Positions 36,516-47,459 of a stretch of 64,000 nt of DNA are shown here, one piece after another. The notes under the pieces were generated by a model. That model was not told the DNA's origin, did no database searches, and saw only the letters and a list, made by a program, of their open reading frames with translations. The stretch's first letter is position 1; every line of letters starts with the position of its first letter. Made by a program: the position numbers and the translations under genes. Source of the DNA: Stenopsyche tienmushanensis (lineage: Eukaryota; Arthropoda; Insecta; Trichoptera; Stenopsychidae); assembly GCA_008973525.1 (NCBI GenBank), contig WACJ01000226.1, forward strand, positions 124,001-188,000, written 5' to 3'.

Positions 36516-36857
36516 ATGTAAAGGAGTTATTTGTTATTTTATTTAATCAACAGCACATTTTCTATATACAAGAGATATCAAATGGAAGACAATATATATA
36601 AAGTTGATGCTCAAGAATCATAGAATATTTACATTGAAACTGCCCCAAGCAAAATGTATACGTAATTCCTTATATTACATAATTACATAAAAACATCCAA
36701 CACACGTCGTCGATGTTTAAATTTAATTTATTCAGTCTTCAAAGGATCATTGATTTCATCGCCCAAACATATTAGCTTTCTTCTTAGTGCTTATGAACAT
36801 CATTGTGAATTATTTAAAATTCAATTGTAACAGTATGCTGAAAAAGACTACGTATTA

Positions 36858-37075
36858 TTATGTATGCTATTAGAACGGGCAGATCTTCTTGAGGTATGCT
36901 TCATGTGAACCTAAAAATGCTTTGTCATAGTGCTGAAAGTTTCATTAAGGTAGTATAAATATGGAGAACATCCAAAGGTCAATCGCCTGGATGTAACCAA
37001 TACATGCGCATTAATATATGCAAGTACCACTTGTACAGAGGCTCAAATAGGGGTGACTTTGAGCAATATAGTTTT
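36858..37075 (+). repeat. R1-type module, old copy
   Basis: This is a diverged relative of the R1/R2 modules, sharing in order AAATGCTTTGTCATA, GAACATCCA, CAATACATGCGCA, and GGGGTGACTTTGAGCA. No other gene-like content lies in the interval after the polyadenylation signal. Confidence 0.5.
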
Positions 37076-37317
37076 TATAATATCCCGATGCAAAGTGGGA
37101 TAAAGAAAATTATATAGCCAAAAACGTTAAATCTTGTTCTTTTAAATAAATGTCTTTTAAATATTTTCAAAATAATTATAGCTTCAAGGCGCGTATTTAA
37201 AATAAGGAAGTTTACCTGCCGCATCCAGTATATTTTTTTACATGGCATCGTTTTCATTGTTCAAAGATATCTGATACATGCCCAATCCAAATTAAAATGT
37301 TGCAAAATAGCGAATAT

Positions 37318-37470
37318 TAGATGGTCATCAATTGTACGCTCTAGGTTCACGTGTTTACGAATGTGTGTTGATTGGAGCAGATATAAATGTTCGCAATGAC
37401 GTTCACGGGTCGATGCAATTGTTTGGGAAGGTTGTTGGAAAATAGGGTGGAATGCATACGATTCCACTGT
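37318..37470 (+). repeat. R-prime module, copy 1
   Basis: It begins GATGGTCATCAATTGTACGC, matching GATGGTCATCATTTGTGTGC at about 39957 and GATGATCATTAAATGTGTGA at about 56611. Only the first part is clearly alike. Confidence 0.35.
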
Positions 37471-37654
37471 GTAATTTAGAGTTCAACGTATTGGTGTTTT
37501 ACTGCCAAAGGACGTGACATTACAAAACAACAAGGATGTTCATGCAATAGGGTTAGAAATAATATCGTATGTTTTTAATCTACCTTCGCAGATTATCTTA
37601 AATTTATTTATCGATTTCCAGTGGTGAATGTCAAATGGAAAGCTGTGACTTTGT

Positions 37655-37755
37655 GACATGGGGTGGAAAACGTCTGACCCCCCTAAATTGAGAAAGCTGC
37701 TATAATACAAGGCTTTCTTCGAAATGGAGGTCAACGTATCATGTAACCTGTGTGA
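37655..37755 (+). promoter_or_regulatory. Old R3-like exon-1/promoter module
   Basis: It contains GTGGAAAACGTCTGACCCCC at 37663-37682, nearly identical to the younger R3 modules, and about 60 bp on GAAATGGAGGTCAACGT (R3: GAGATGGATGTCAACT). The surrounding sequence is largely unalignable, so the motif stands out as conserved. Confidence 0.45.
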
Positions 37756-37813
37756 TAAAAATGATATAATTACAATGAAACCAACTTTGACCTGATTATT
37801 TATACTTTTCAAT

Positions 37814-37870
37814 ATTATTTTCAGATAGCATCCATCGACTAAGATAATACAAGATAAAAAATGACTATGT
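37814..37870 (+). other. E block, old copy (splice-acceptor-like)
   Basis: TTATTTTCAG followed by ATAGCATCCATCGACTAAGA and then ACAAGATAAAAAATGACTATG is alignable with the E blocks at 41771 and 44947 (GTGGTSTCCATCAAYTT). Confidence 0.3.
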
Positions 37871-38394
37871 TAAATTTCATATTTAACAATGTATATCAGA
37901 TTTGAGAAAATGCCTGTAAGATATGATCATATATCTATTTATTTTCAGAACTTTCAGCAAGCCTATCTTAACACTCGTCAATGTAATATTTGGATTTTTG
38001 CTGAATAAATTTATATTAAAACTTTATGGAGTCTAAATTAAAAGATATGTTGTTTCATATACGTTTCAAAGCGTATGATAGATACTTTATATTTCGTGAC
38101 CAAATAATGGCTTCTACAGTCATTTCTATAGGACCATTGTCGGTCTTTTCGATGTGGTTTTTATGGTGTATACATGTTTTTAAAAATGTGATCGCCAGCC
38201 ATGTCTGTAAACATGAATCCAAGGCTATTCATTCTGGTATAAAAAGTTGATAAATGACATGGATCACATAAATATAATTAAGCTTGCAATAATATTTTTT
38301 GTATAATATAAATAATGTTCGCAGAAATGTTTCAAATGGAGTATATATAATCAAAAAAATACTTTGTTAATACTGACTTATTGTAATACATACC

Positions 38395-38720
38395 GACCCG
38401 ATCGAGAGTTGTACAAGGTTTTTATTTTACTCAACCATTCTACTTTACACGAACCAACACTGATTGACTCTGTCCGTTTTTATAATACATATATACTTCA
38501 TTATCGTTATTTTCAGGTATGGCATCCGACTGCGAGCCGCTCATTCGTCATATCAGCGGTCCGAAAAGTGGACCGATTGAGCATATGAACCTTATGGCTA
38601 CTCCGTGGCTCTTTTAGGGCGTTTTGCGGCATTTTCAATGATCTGTAAGATCACGGAAGCAACGTAGTGTCTAGGCACTTTCTATCATATTATTATTTTT
38701 ACAACAGATAAATTGGATTT
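38395..38720 (-). mobile_element. Truncated hAT-like fragment
   Basis: The reverse complement matches the interior of the hAT-like element at 6669-7161: TGACTCTGTCCGTTTTTATAAT, AGCGGTCCGAAAAG, GCGTTTTGCGGCATTTTC and GATAAATTGGATTT. Both element ends and the duplication are missing. It is an insertion within the gene-family region. Confidence 0.6.
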
Positions 38721-38724
38721 CCTT

Positions 38725-39460
38725 CTTACGAAGAATTTGTTTTATTGTATTTAAGCTTGTAATCTTGAGATATTATTGTGCATTTTGTTTAGCTACTTTT
38801 CCTATATATTTGCTATGTACCCAAACGGGGACTCCCAGATTTCAATTTGTTTCCCAGAATTATATACTCCAAGGTTTGTCGCCTACATGATAATTCTAAA
38901 ATTCTAGATACTTTCTGGGAAGAAATTTCTATTAATTAATTACAAAAACTGATATAAGACAATAAGGGTTTAAAGCCCTGATCAATAAGTTCTAATAAGT
39001 ATAATTTAACCACGATAATGCTGTGTAAAGGATAAAATGATATAGAAGAATGATTTATATAAATTTAAGTTGGAATAGAGAGAATTTAGTCAAGCTAAAG
39101 TTATTTGTTCCTAGACCTTGTTTTTGCAAAATTGATTTTATTGTTTTTTTTTTCATTTTTAAAATAAATATTTCAACTATTGGATTGTATTTACTTTATT
39201 CCTACAATCATATACATATTTTTGTAACATTTTAAAATAAATTTTCAATAAAAAAAAAATCGCTTGACCCATTGACGGACACGTCTGCATTATGCAGTCA
39301 TTTTTCATATGAAAAATGTGTCCGCCAAAATGTTAACGCTTTGTCAATCAATCCCGATCAAATTATAGACGCAAATGTTTTTTTTCCCCCCAAACTAATG
39401 AGCAAAATCTGAAAAAGCTAATTAAAAATGGAAGCAAATTAGTCGTCCATTTTAACGACG
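38725..39460. other. No gene seen
   Basis: AT-rich spacer. A short inverted word CATTTTTCATATGAAAAATG lies at 39299-39318. Otherwise nothing recognisable. Confidence 0.4.
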
Positions 39461-39720
39461 ATGGCTCTACGGAGTCAATGGTCATTATTTATGCTGTTAA
39501 GTCGAGTAACACTCAATGCGCAAGCGTATTGAAAACGAAGCGAATCATGCTTCGTCATAATATCGAAAATTTCATCAGGATAGCAGAAGTGAGAGGAACA
39601 TCCATACATCGACTTACTATTACCAATACATGCTCAATAGACTATGTGTATTCTTAGGATTACCACTACACGCACAATGTCTCAAATCGGGGTGAATTTG
39701 CACGACAGAGTGATTACGAT
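39461..39720 (+). repeat. R1 module, old copy
   Basis: It runs from GGAGTCAATGGTCATTATTT through GTTAAGTCGAG, GCGTATTG, CATAATATCGAAAATTTCAT, GAGAGGAACATCCA to CGGGGTGAATTTGCAC, the same order of words as the younger R1 modules. Confidence 0.6.
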
Positions 39721-39951
39721 GTGTTAATATCAACAAAAATTGTCATCATGCTTAAATACTATAAACTGTTAATTGAAATATTAAGATGTGTTTGTGTAAT
39801 ATATAATAAAATAGGCGCGTGCTCTTCAACACTCAAAAATGTCGTTCCGATCAACTGTCACTATGAGTAAAATACTATTTAAAATTATCTATTTTTTTTA
39901 ATATAGCCAATTGAGATACAATGTTAATTTATGATTTTGTAAAATAGCGCA

Positions 39952-40168
39952 GTCGATGGTCATCATTTGTGTGCTTTAGGGCTCTCATATATGAATATAT
40001 GTATATCGGACACAGACAGTGAAATATGTATTGCCTTAGTGTCGGCTTGGTGCAGTTTTAGGCGCAGCCCTGGGAGGGGTGGAATATATCTACATTATGA
40101 AAGACGTACAACCCCAGTCATTCCGTCTGCACGAAAGCTCTACATTAAACATGAGTTTCTTTTGACAG
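39952..40168 (+). promoter_or_regulatory. R-prime module ending in an exon-1-like donor
   Basis: It starts with the R-prime head. The end reads TTTTGACAG|GTATAATG at 40168, very like the conserved R3 donor (GTGACAG|GTATTC at 60919). GAGGGGTGGAATA lies about 95 bp upstream. It may be the exon 1 of a decayed gene copy. Confidence 0.35.
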
Positions 40169-40573
40169 GTATAATGAGGTTCTATTTCATGTATTATTTA
40201 AAAACCATTCTATGTTTACACCATGAAAATTTATTACAGAAGGCGTTCAAAAATTCGATGAGTTCAATGAACGAGATATTATCGCATATATGAAATTATG
40301 ATATGCAGATCGTCAGGGTAATATTTGTGATTTAATTTGCAGCAGATCAAGCCTGCAATAGTTCTATTTTATTAAGCTAAACACAGTAAAAATTAACATT
40401 GAAGTATGATTATGAATTTGTTAAATGCTTTTTAATTTCATACTGCTATGGGTATGAAATATTTGCATTAAAATGTTATTATTTTTACACTTTAAGGATT
40501 TGGCATTCATAAATCAATCAGCATTGCATTGATAGGGTAGAAAACGGGTGTATAATTAAGTCTATTATTTCAG

Positions 40574-40690
40574 TCGACATGGAAGCTCACAGTCAAACAG
40601 AAATCATATAAAAGGGAATTATGCTGCCAAAACCAAGAAAATAAAGAAACAAGATGTTAAAAATAGTCTAATTTCATAAAATTATTAACG
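40574..40690 (+). pseudogene. Possible decayed coding exon of the small-gene family
   Basis: An acceptor TATTATTTCAG (ends 40573) is followed after 5 nt by ATG, as in the intact copies (7 nt). The frame MEAHSQTEII stops at 40611. A second frame just after (YAAKTKKIKKQD) recalls the Lys-rich tails of the family. An acceptor at about 40241 and a donor at about 40316 could mark its middle exon. It lies between old R modules and an E block, where a copy is expected. The case rests on position and layout more than on sequence identity. Confidence 0.22.
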
Positions 40691-40699
40691 TAATTGATG

Positions 40700-41215
40700 T
40701 TTATTTGATTATACTTATAATAAAATTCAAAAGACATTCATCAAGGATCCATTGAGCAGCAATCGAGTTATTGTTTGATATTAAACGTATGTATGTGGAA
40801 CATTTACCAATAAATTATGATAGCAAAATGATGATTTTATTTGTCATTAATTTATTTTCAGACTTTTTAGCCAGTTTTATTATTTAATTCATGATTTTGC
40901 CATCGAATCGACATCAGATTTTAATTGAAAAACTTGAATAACATTTAATTTTAACCCATCAGCGAGATCTTCTAAGATTAAGATAACATTTACATCGATT
41001 CGGTTATGTTTTTGTCCTGGGAAAACAACGATTTTCGGTTGTTCTATGATACATGTTTGGATTTTATATAATAAGCATACTACATGAGTAATATTGTCGA
41101 ATTTACTCCCTTCAATTAATTGATTAGTTAATCTACTATTTTTAATTTTTGCTTAACGTGGAAGAGCTCTAGTCTGGATATAAAACATATACTACGGGAG
41201 GCTATGATCAAAATT
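40700..41215. other. No gene seen
   Basis: AT-rich DNA without recognisable elements. Confidence 0.4.
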
Positions 41216-41219
41216 TTGC

Positions 41220-41370
41220 ACCCAGTAGTTTACGTTCATTACTGTTAAATAAACGCCGTCTACTTTCGATACAAGATGGCTAAGGCTTCAATAGACTTGG
41301 CTCAAATGAAAAGTTTTGAAAGCTTTAAATTGCAAATTTAAAGTATTGCAGTATTAAATACATATAATAC
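41220..41370 (+). repeat. Dispersed repeat, second copy at 15940-16105
   Basis: Shared words in the same order include GTTAAATAAAC, GTCTACTTTCGATA, AAGATGGCTA, GGCTTCAATAGAC and TATTAAATACATATAAT. The class is unknown. Confidence 0.5.
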
Positions 41371-41372
41371 TA

Positions 41373-41700
41373 GCCGATACCCAGATAAATATGAATACAC
41401 ATACAAACAATGATTTTTATATATAAGATCTACTATAAGTTAATTATACTATACTTATATTATTTGAAAAAGTTCAAATAATAAGTTGTCAAAGTTTTAT
41501 CGCAATCGGATGAACGGTATGGAAGCGCATTAAATACGAACAAACAAACATTATTTTTTATATATTAAACTATGCTTATGTTACTTGCAAAATCCTTAGC
41601 AATAAGTAGAAGAAGTTTTATTGCAATGTAATGAACGATATGGCAGCGCATTTCGAACGAACAAAACCCATTTCATTTTCATATATTAAATTTATTATAG
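41373..41700 (-). mobile_element. Helitron-like non-autonomous repeat, copy 3
   Basis: It starts (reverse 3' end) with ACTAGCCGATACCC and contains two GGTATGGAAGCGCATT-type sub-blocks with ACAAACAAA runs. It matches 4857-5155 and the reverse complement of 22066-22501. It abuts the dispersed repeat ending at about 41370. Confidence 0.6.
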
Positions 41701-41760
41701 GCAGCTACATAATACATAATAATGAGATTACAAGTTGAAATTCGGCTTGATTATGAATAT

Positions 41761-41840
41761 TTTTTTCAGGTGGTCTCCATCAACTTTGCTACAACAAGAT
41801 GCTAAAATATTTAAATTTACAAAGAGAACTATGATTGTTA
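41761..41840 (+). other. E block, intermediate copy
   Basis: TTTTTTTCAG followed by GTGGTCTCCATCAACTTTGC and ACAACAAGATG. The pyrimidine tract plus CAG|GTGGT is shared with 44947, 50757, 58261 and 62548. Read from the acceptor, it has a stop after eleven codons, so it is not coding in that frame. Confidence 0.4.
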
Positions 41841-41950
41841 ACAATTGATATTTAATTTCATTTATTTATTTCAATATTATAATACAGGTACAAATGCACC
41901 ATAAAATATTAATTAAGTGAAAATGCTTTTAAATATATTCAAAGCACCAA

Positions 41951-42480
41951 AGAGTAGATGGCCATTATTCGTGTTGTTAAGTTGAATAAGGCAGTGCGAT
42001 GTGTATGAAAAGCCTGAAAATGCTATGTCATGATACGGAAAATATCATTGGGATATCAGAAACGAGAGGAACATCCACAGCAGCACGTATTAACACATGC
42101 ATAATGCAGATCGTGTGCATTCTCGCAAGCACCACTACGTGCACATTGCCCTAGGTTATGGAGATTCCATTTCATGGGGTGAGACTGGGAGGCTGGGAGG
42201 AATTGAGCGACCCACTTTGAGCGACGATCCGTTTCTGCTACCCTTATGCCTTCAGCCAAATCCACAGTCTGGATATTCTCATACTCTTTGCGAGGAAGCA
42301 ATGCAACCGACGAAATATTGGTCTTCATAATTTTTAACATTTTAAAAAATATTTGCTTATTGACAACAGCGACGTTGAAATTGAAATATCTTAATAATTA
42401 TGATCGATAATATTTATAAAAAATAGGGTTGATTTTCGTGTGGAATATTTTCATTGCTCAAATATTTTCTATGATGGTTC
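41951..42480 (+). repeat. R1 module, unit 1
   Basis: About 530 bp, highly similar to 46461, 52271 and 59166. Its minus-strand open frame (42056-42340) recurs in units 1-3, but units 2 and 3 lack the ATG. Differences between copies change amino acids freely, so it is not treated as a gene. Confidence 0.75.
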
Positions 42481-42582
42481 AAAATAAAGGATATTTATGA
42501 ATTTATCATGTATGATATTAAAATTGCAATTATTTCCATTATATTACTATCATAAACATTAGAAAATATTATGATGGGAATG

Positions 42583-42970
42583 AAGAGTAGATGGTCATAA
42601 TTTTTGTTGTCAAGCTCATTGGATGTTCGAGGCTCATGCGTATTTGCAAGGAAGTTGGTTTTGCTTTGTCATGTTGCTGAAAATTTGATTAGAGACGCAG
42701 AAATGAGAAGGAAATCCACGGCGACAACACACACATGCAAAGGGTTGTGTACGAATTGTGAAAAGTACGACCACTTTTATATATCGGGGTGACCATATTG
42801 TCTGCATGGGGTGGGAACATGAGGACGAACTGTTAGGTCACCCCAACATCACCGATCTTGTATGCAATCCTAATACATCCAATACTTTTCTGACACAAAA
42901 AGGAATGGAATCGCCCATCGCTTATATTAGCCAGAATCCGTTCGGAATAGCCAAGAAACCAAACATTTTA
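42583..42970 (+). repeat. R2 module, unit 1
   Basis: Related to R1 (GATGGTCATAATTTTTGTTG, GCGTATTTGC, GCTTTGTCATG, GAGAAGGAAATCCACGGCGA) and followed by CGGGGTGACCATATT and GGTCACCCCAACATCACC. Other copies are at 47077, 48148, 52905 and 59805. Confidence 0.7.
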
Positions 42971-43249
42971 AAGGTTTTTCGAAATTTATATTACACAATA
43001 AAAAAATAAGACAGTGATGCCTAATTGAATTAAATCCACAAAAATATTCTTAATGTCAAAATTTTATTCATAGATTTTTATAAAATGGCTTAAGGGGGTC
43101 ATTACGTGTATGAAAAAAAATTTAAAATATTCATACCATTTGAATAAATATGTGGTAAAATCTTTGCAGTTGTATGTTTATTCAGTTCGTCAAAAAAGGA
43201 TGTTGGGCCCTATAAATGCAAATCTTCAGCAACAAGTCGACTTCTTAGT

Positions 43250-43488
43250 CTCATGTTATTTTGCAAAATATTGTATCATGAATGCTGCATTTATTGATTC
43301 AAAGTGGAGGTGAAATGTTGACGAGGGGTGTTGAGAGATCAGGTGGGAGACGTCTGACCCCCAACATCGGCCACCCTAGTACACGTTGAAGCCCAGGCCG
43401 AGATGGATGTCAATTGAGAGATATTTCACAATTGCCATAAGGATAATTTCAATAGATAGATCTTGGACTTTAGATGAATCAATAACAG
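43250..43488 (+). promoter_or_regulatory. R3 module of copy A: exon 1 and likely promoter
   Basis: It contains GTGGGAGACGTCTGACCCCC at 43343-43362, then CCACCCTAGTACACG, and ends in a donor AATAACAG|GTATTTATA. The same end occurs in all four younger units. The transcription start is unknown but should lie in or just before the CTGACCCCC motif. Upstream ATGs at 43403 and 43407 precede the coding exon; the second opens a 38-codon frame if spliced to the middle exon. Confidence 0.5.
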
Positions 43489-44034
43489 GTATTTATAATA
43501 ATATTTATGGAATACAGTCTGTAAAATAGCTTATTGAATATGCATGAATGTGATTAATGTTTTTCTCGAATGCTTAAATTTGCGCAGTTTCATAGATATT
43601 TTCATTTTGGGATGGATGTAAGATTTAAGTCTATCATTGTATTATACTGCTTGTAAAATATTGGAATCATATTGTAATAATTGATTAAGACCATATGTGA
43701 TAAATTTAGTACTTTACTAATAAGGCAGATCCAAAGAGAGCCCACTAAAAATATATTTGCATATATATTACATATCTGATTTAATTCTTAAAGTGAAATC
43801 CTGTAATTGGCTTTGGGAAGACGAAAATAAAGTTATTTTCGTCTGTGCGAGCTACTTCCACGTAGTAAGATAAAAATCAATACATTTAAACGTTGTATCA
43901 AATATGTACAAAAACCGTGTTGTTGAATATTTGTCAAAGAATAAACAGTAATATATAGAGTGTTTGAATGAATCTTAATTATAAAGAATTGCCTTACAAT
44001 TTCAATGATTAAAAATTGCGTTTATATATTTCAG

Positions 44035-44138
44035 TGATATTACACAAAGCGTCAATTACACCAATCTAAATTGATAGTTGTTTGATCGTCATTGTGAGGA
44101 AGCACTTCTTCTTAGTTCTTCGTCTTGTCTCAACAAAG
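44035..44138 (+). other. Middle (5' UTR) exon of copy A
   Basis: The acceptor TATATATTTCAG and donor CAACAAAG|GTATTATAA bracket 104 nt. All four younger copies keep both splice sites (lengths 104, 105, 108, 108). The exon has stops in the frame of the main ATG, so it is untranslated there. Confidence 0.6.
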
Positions 44139-44258
44139 GTATTATAACCCTTGTACAAATGATATGTGACACTGTGTGACATTGTTGTTATAACGAACAT
44201 GATAGGTGGATTATTTACATAAAAGCTAAAAGTATTTGTATTGTATTACAGGCTGACT

Positions 44259-44441
44259 ATGTCGATTGACAAATATGAATACGCATGTGAGGAGAAAAAG
44301 ACAATATCGAGATGGATCCACAAGACTGATAATCATAATGAATCCAAGAAACGAAATGCTGTGGATGTGATAATAAGTCTAATGAAACAAAGGCGAAGGT
44401 TCTTGAACGATGACAACGCATCCCCTAAAAAAGAAAAATAG
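44259..44441 (+). CDS. Small basic protein of the tandem family, copy A, 60 residues
   Basis: Function unknown. The coding exon starts after acceptor TTGTATTACAG (ends 44251), and the ATG lies 7 nt in. The intron from the middle exon is 113 nt. The protein is very hydrophilic: EEKK at 11-14, a Lys/Asn-rich middle, a core of Asp36, six mostly hydrophobic residues and Lys43-Gln44-Arg45, then RRRF and PKKEK at the end. There is no signal peptide or membrane segment, so a nuclear or cytosolic location is plausible. Copy D differs by five amino-acid changes and four silent changes plus the stop codon, which suggests only mild constraint. It may be a young protein gene, or a transcript whose RNA matters more than its peptide. 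AATAAA follows at 44572. Confidence 0.55.
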   Translation: MSIDKYEYACEEKKTISRWIHKTDNHNESKKRNAVDVIISLMKQRRRFLNDDNASPKKEK

Positions 44442-44571
44442 TTTCTCCAAATTTTCTGCACAAATTTACATTGGTGGGTTTTCATTGTCATTAGATCGAA
44501 ATTTCAATTTCAATTTAGTCAATTTAATGTATTTTATAATATTAACATTTTATTTTAACGGACATCGTGAC

Positions 44572-44577
44572 AATAAA
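44572..44577 (+). terminator. Polyadenylation signal of copy A
   Basis: AATAAA 131 nt after the stop. Copy D has AATAAG at the matching place (62179). Copy B lacks the region through a deletion. Confidence 0.5.
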
Positions 44578-44889
44578 TAAATAACTATAGTTTTTCCAAA
44601 GTCCTTCGATTTTTGCCATATTATACATGCAAAACTAGTCCCACACACATTTTTGACTTGGAAAAGTATCTACAAAGATGCTTATATTAGTGCTAAATTG
44701 TTGATAATTAAGAAAACATTTGGATGTCAAACGCAATAGAATAAAGTAATTTTAAGTCAGAAAACAATTTCATTTAATAATTTTCTTAAATTGGTAAAAA
44801 TTGGCAGGTGGAAATTCGATTACATATACTGTTCAAACAAAATTCTTATTGATAAATTAGAGATGAATTTTCTAAAAACGTAACATAGG

Positions 44890-46440
44890 TATCTTTTAAA
44901 AAGTGAATGCACATTTTATTTATGGAGTATGAAAACTTTTTTCAGGTGGTGTCCATCAATTTCGAGAAAACAAGAGGATATAGTTTCAGATACAAATTTT
45001 ACAAGGCAGCTATGATTTTGGAGAAGGGCATACTTTCTTTTATCCTTCGTTTCTTTATACAAAACTTATGTATAAAATAATTTTGAAAGAAAATACATGA
45101 TTATCAAGTATTTAACTCGCTCAATATTGCAAATCAAACAAACGATCTGTTAACATTTTTTAACAATTTATATTTCACTTAATAAAAAAATGTTTTAATG
45201 AAATAAACCTTTTATTACACAATCTCAAACATTTTTTTAACATACTTACTTTTGAACATTTTTCCATTTAATTTTCTACCGCGAATTCATATTATATTCA
45301 TTAAAAATCATAAACTGTTCACTTAGTATATAATAAATATGTGTAAAGGCTCTGGAAAAACCTGCCTTATAAATTCTTCACATGATTCTGAGTGCTTGTG
45401 ATCATAAAAAAATATTGTAAATTGCATTTAATTACTTATAGTATAATAGCATTCAGTGATTGTGTGCATTTGTTAAAATATTGGGACATATTATACGATC
45501 ATTAATACGCAATATTTTCAGCTTCGGCTTCATAAAAATGTCTACGTCAGGCTGAAACATTTTGATTAACAATCTCTTTGAATAAATATTCTTAAGTTAG
45601 TTTATATTAATAACTCTGTATACTTCTCGTTGTTAAACCTATAATTACGATTAGGTAGGTTAATTCCATTCATTTTTACAATATTATTATAAACATAAGT
45701 ATATTCACGTCTTCTCAAATCTTTCCAAACCATTTAGTTTATAATCTTAGAAATAGGCTTTTAACACTATTTACAACACTAGAACAAAACTGAAAAACCA
45801 AGACAGTTTCAGGGAAGCATTGGCCCTAAGGTTTTTGACAAACTCATCGTTTATTCATATAGCACACATAAAGTTTTAAAAAATAAAATAGATTGCTAAG
45901 ACAAAAATTTCTTTAAATAGCCACATTTGGCACGTGTTACTTCAATACATTAATGAATTAAATTAAAAAATCCTTCATCAAATGAAACTAAGATAAATCT
46001 CTACTGTTATCCTGTGGCATAGTATATTGATAAAAATATATCATTCCTCAATAATTCAATCATTCCATTTTCCCATCAGTGTTTAATTAAAAGTACTGTA
46101 TACGCTTCTGAAGAACTTTCAATTTTATTCGACGAGAATAACTTCTGTTTGAGTTAAAAATTTCAAATTTGGATTCATCCATCCATTTTTGTGCCCCAAA
46201 TGGACCACTGTGTATGTTTAATTGGTTTTATATGGGATTATTTAGCGCTATGTCAGCTCAGTTCAAGACGAATTTATTTTGAAAGATAATAAAATATGCT
46301 GAACGTTTCCAAAATTATTTTTGGTAGTGCGTATAATTCTATATTGAAAAAAAATCAAATCGGCTTTAGTATTAATTAAACAAGTTCTTTTTCGGGATAC
46401 TATTTATCTTCACCGATGGATTATTTAAAAATATTTTTAA
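44890..46440 (+). repeat. R5 module, unit 1, opening with an E block
   Basis: About 1.5 kb, very similar to 50705-52255 and 62505-64000. Near its start, ACTTTTTTCAG is followed by GTGGTGTCCATCAATTTCGA (44947). From there one frame is open for about 45 codons (VVSINFEKTRGYSFRYKFYK...), also in units 2 and 4, but nothing indicates how it would start. The remaining 1.2 kb is AT-rich without gene signs. Confidence 0.7.
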
Positions 46441-46460
46441 AAAAATGTATACATGTCAAT

Positions 46461-46990
46461 GCAGAGCTCATGGTCGTTATTTTTGTTGTTAAGTCCTCCA
46501 ACAAATCTCGCACAGGCGTATTGCTAACGAATCTGAAAATGCTTTGTCACAAACGGATAATATATCATTGGGATATCAGAAACGAGAGGAACATCCACAG
46601 CAGCACGTATTAACACATGCACAATGCAGATCGTGTGCATTCTCGCAAGCACCACTACGTACACATTGCCCTAGGTTGTGGGGATTCCATTGCCTGGGGT
46701 GAGACTGGGAGGCTGGGAGGAATTGAGTGACCCACTTTGAGCGACGATCCGTTTCTGCTACCCTTATGCCTTCAGCCAAATTCGCAGTCTGGCTATTCTC
46801 ACACTCTTTGCGAGGAAGCAATGCAACCGACGAAATATTGGTCTTCACAATTTTTAATATTTTAAAAATATTTGCTTATTGACAGTGTCGTTATAATTGA
46901 AATATCTTAATAATTATGATCGATATTATTTATAAAAAATAGGGTTGGTTTTCGTATGGAATATTTTAATTCTCAAATATATTTCTATAA
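46461..46990 (+). repeat. R1 module, unit 2
   Basis: Closely matches 41951-42480 and 52271-52800. The minus-strand frame at 46576-46848 begins with GTG, not ATG. Confidence 0.75.
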
Positions 46991-47076
46991 CGGTTCATAA
47001 TAAAGGATATTTATGAATTTACATGTATGCAATAATTTACATTATATTACTATCATAATTTTTATGTCGGAAATGT

Positions 47077-47450
47077 AGAGTAGATGGTCATAACTTTTAT
47101 TGTTAAGTTCATTGGACGTTCGAGGCTCATGCGTATTTGCAAGGAAGTTGTTTTTGCTTTGTCACAATGCTGAAAATTTGATTAGAGGCACAGAAATGAG
47201 AAGGACATCCACGGCGACAACATACACATGTTAAGGGTTGTGTATGCACTGTGAAAAGTACGAATACTTTTACATATCGGGGTGACCATATTTTCTGCGT
47301 GGAATTGGATAATAAGGAGGAATCGTTAAGTCACCGCAACACTACCGACCTCATATGCAATCCTAATACATCCGATGCTTCTCTGCCCCGAAAAGTGGAA
47401 TGGTCCACCGTACGCCATGAGAGAGCTGAATCGACTCTTTAGAATGTCCA
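47077..47450 (+). repeat. R2 module, unit 2, first copy
   Basis: Same word order as 42583-42970: GTAGATGGTCATAACTTTTA, GTTCGAGGCTCATGCGTATT, CATCCACGGCGACAAC, GTCACCGCAACACTACCGAC. Confidence 0.7.
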
Positions 47451-47459
47451 CTGGAAATT

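Noticed and set aside
38026..38250. Plus-strand frame of 74 codons starting MESKLKDML
   Set aside because: It begins at an ATG with no splice or promoter context, and its hydrophobic middle and lack of any copy in other units give no support.
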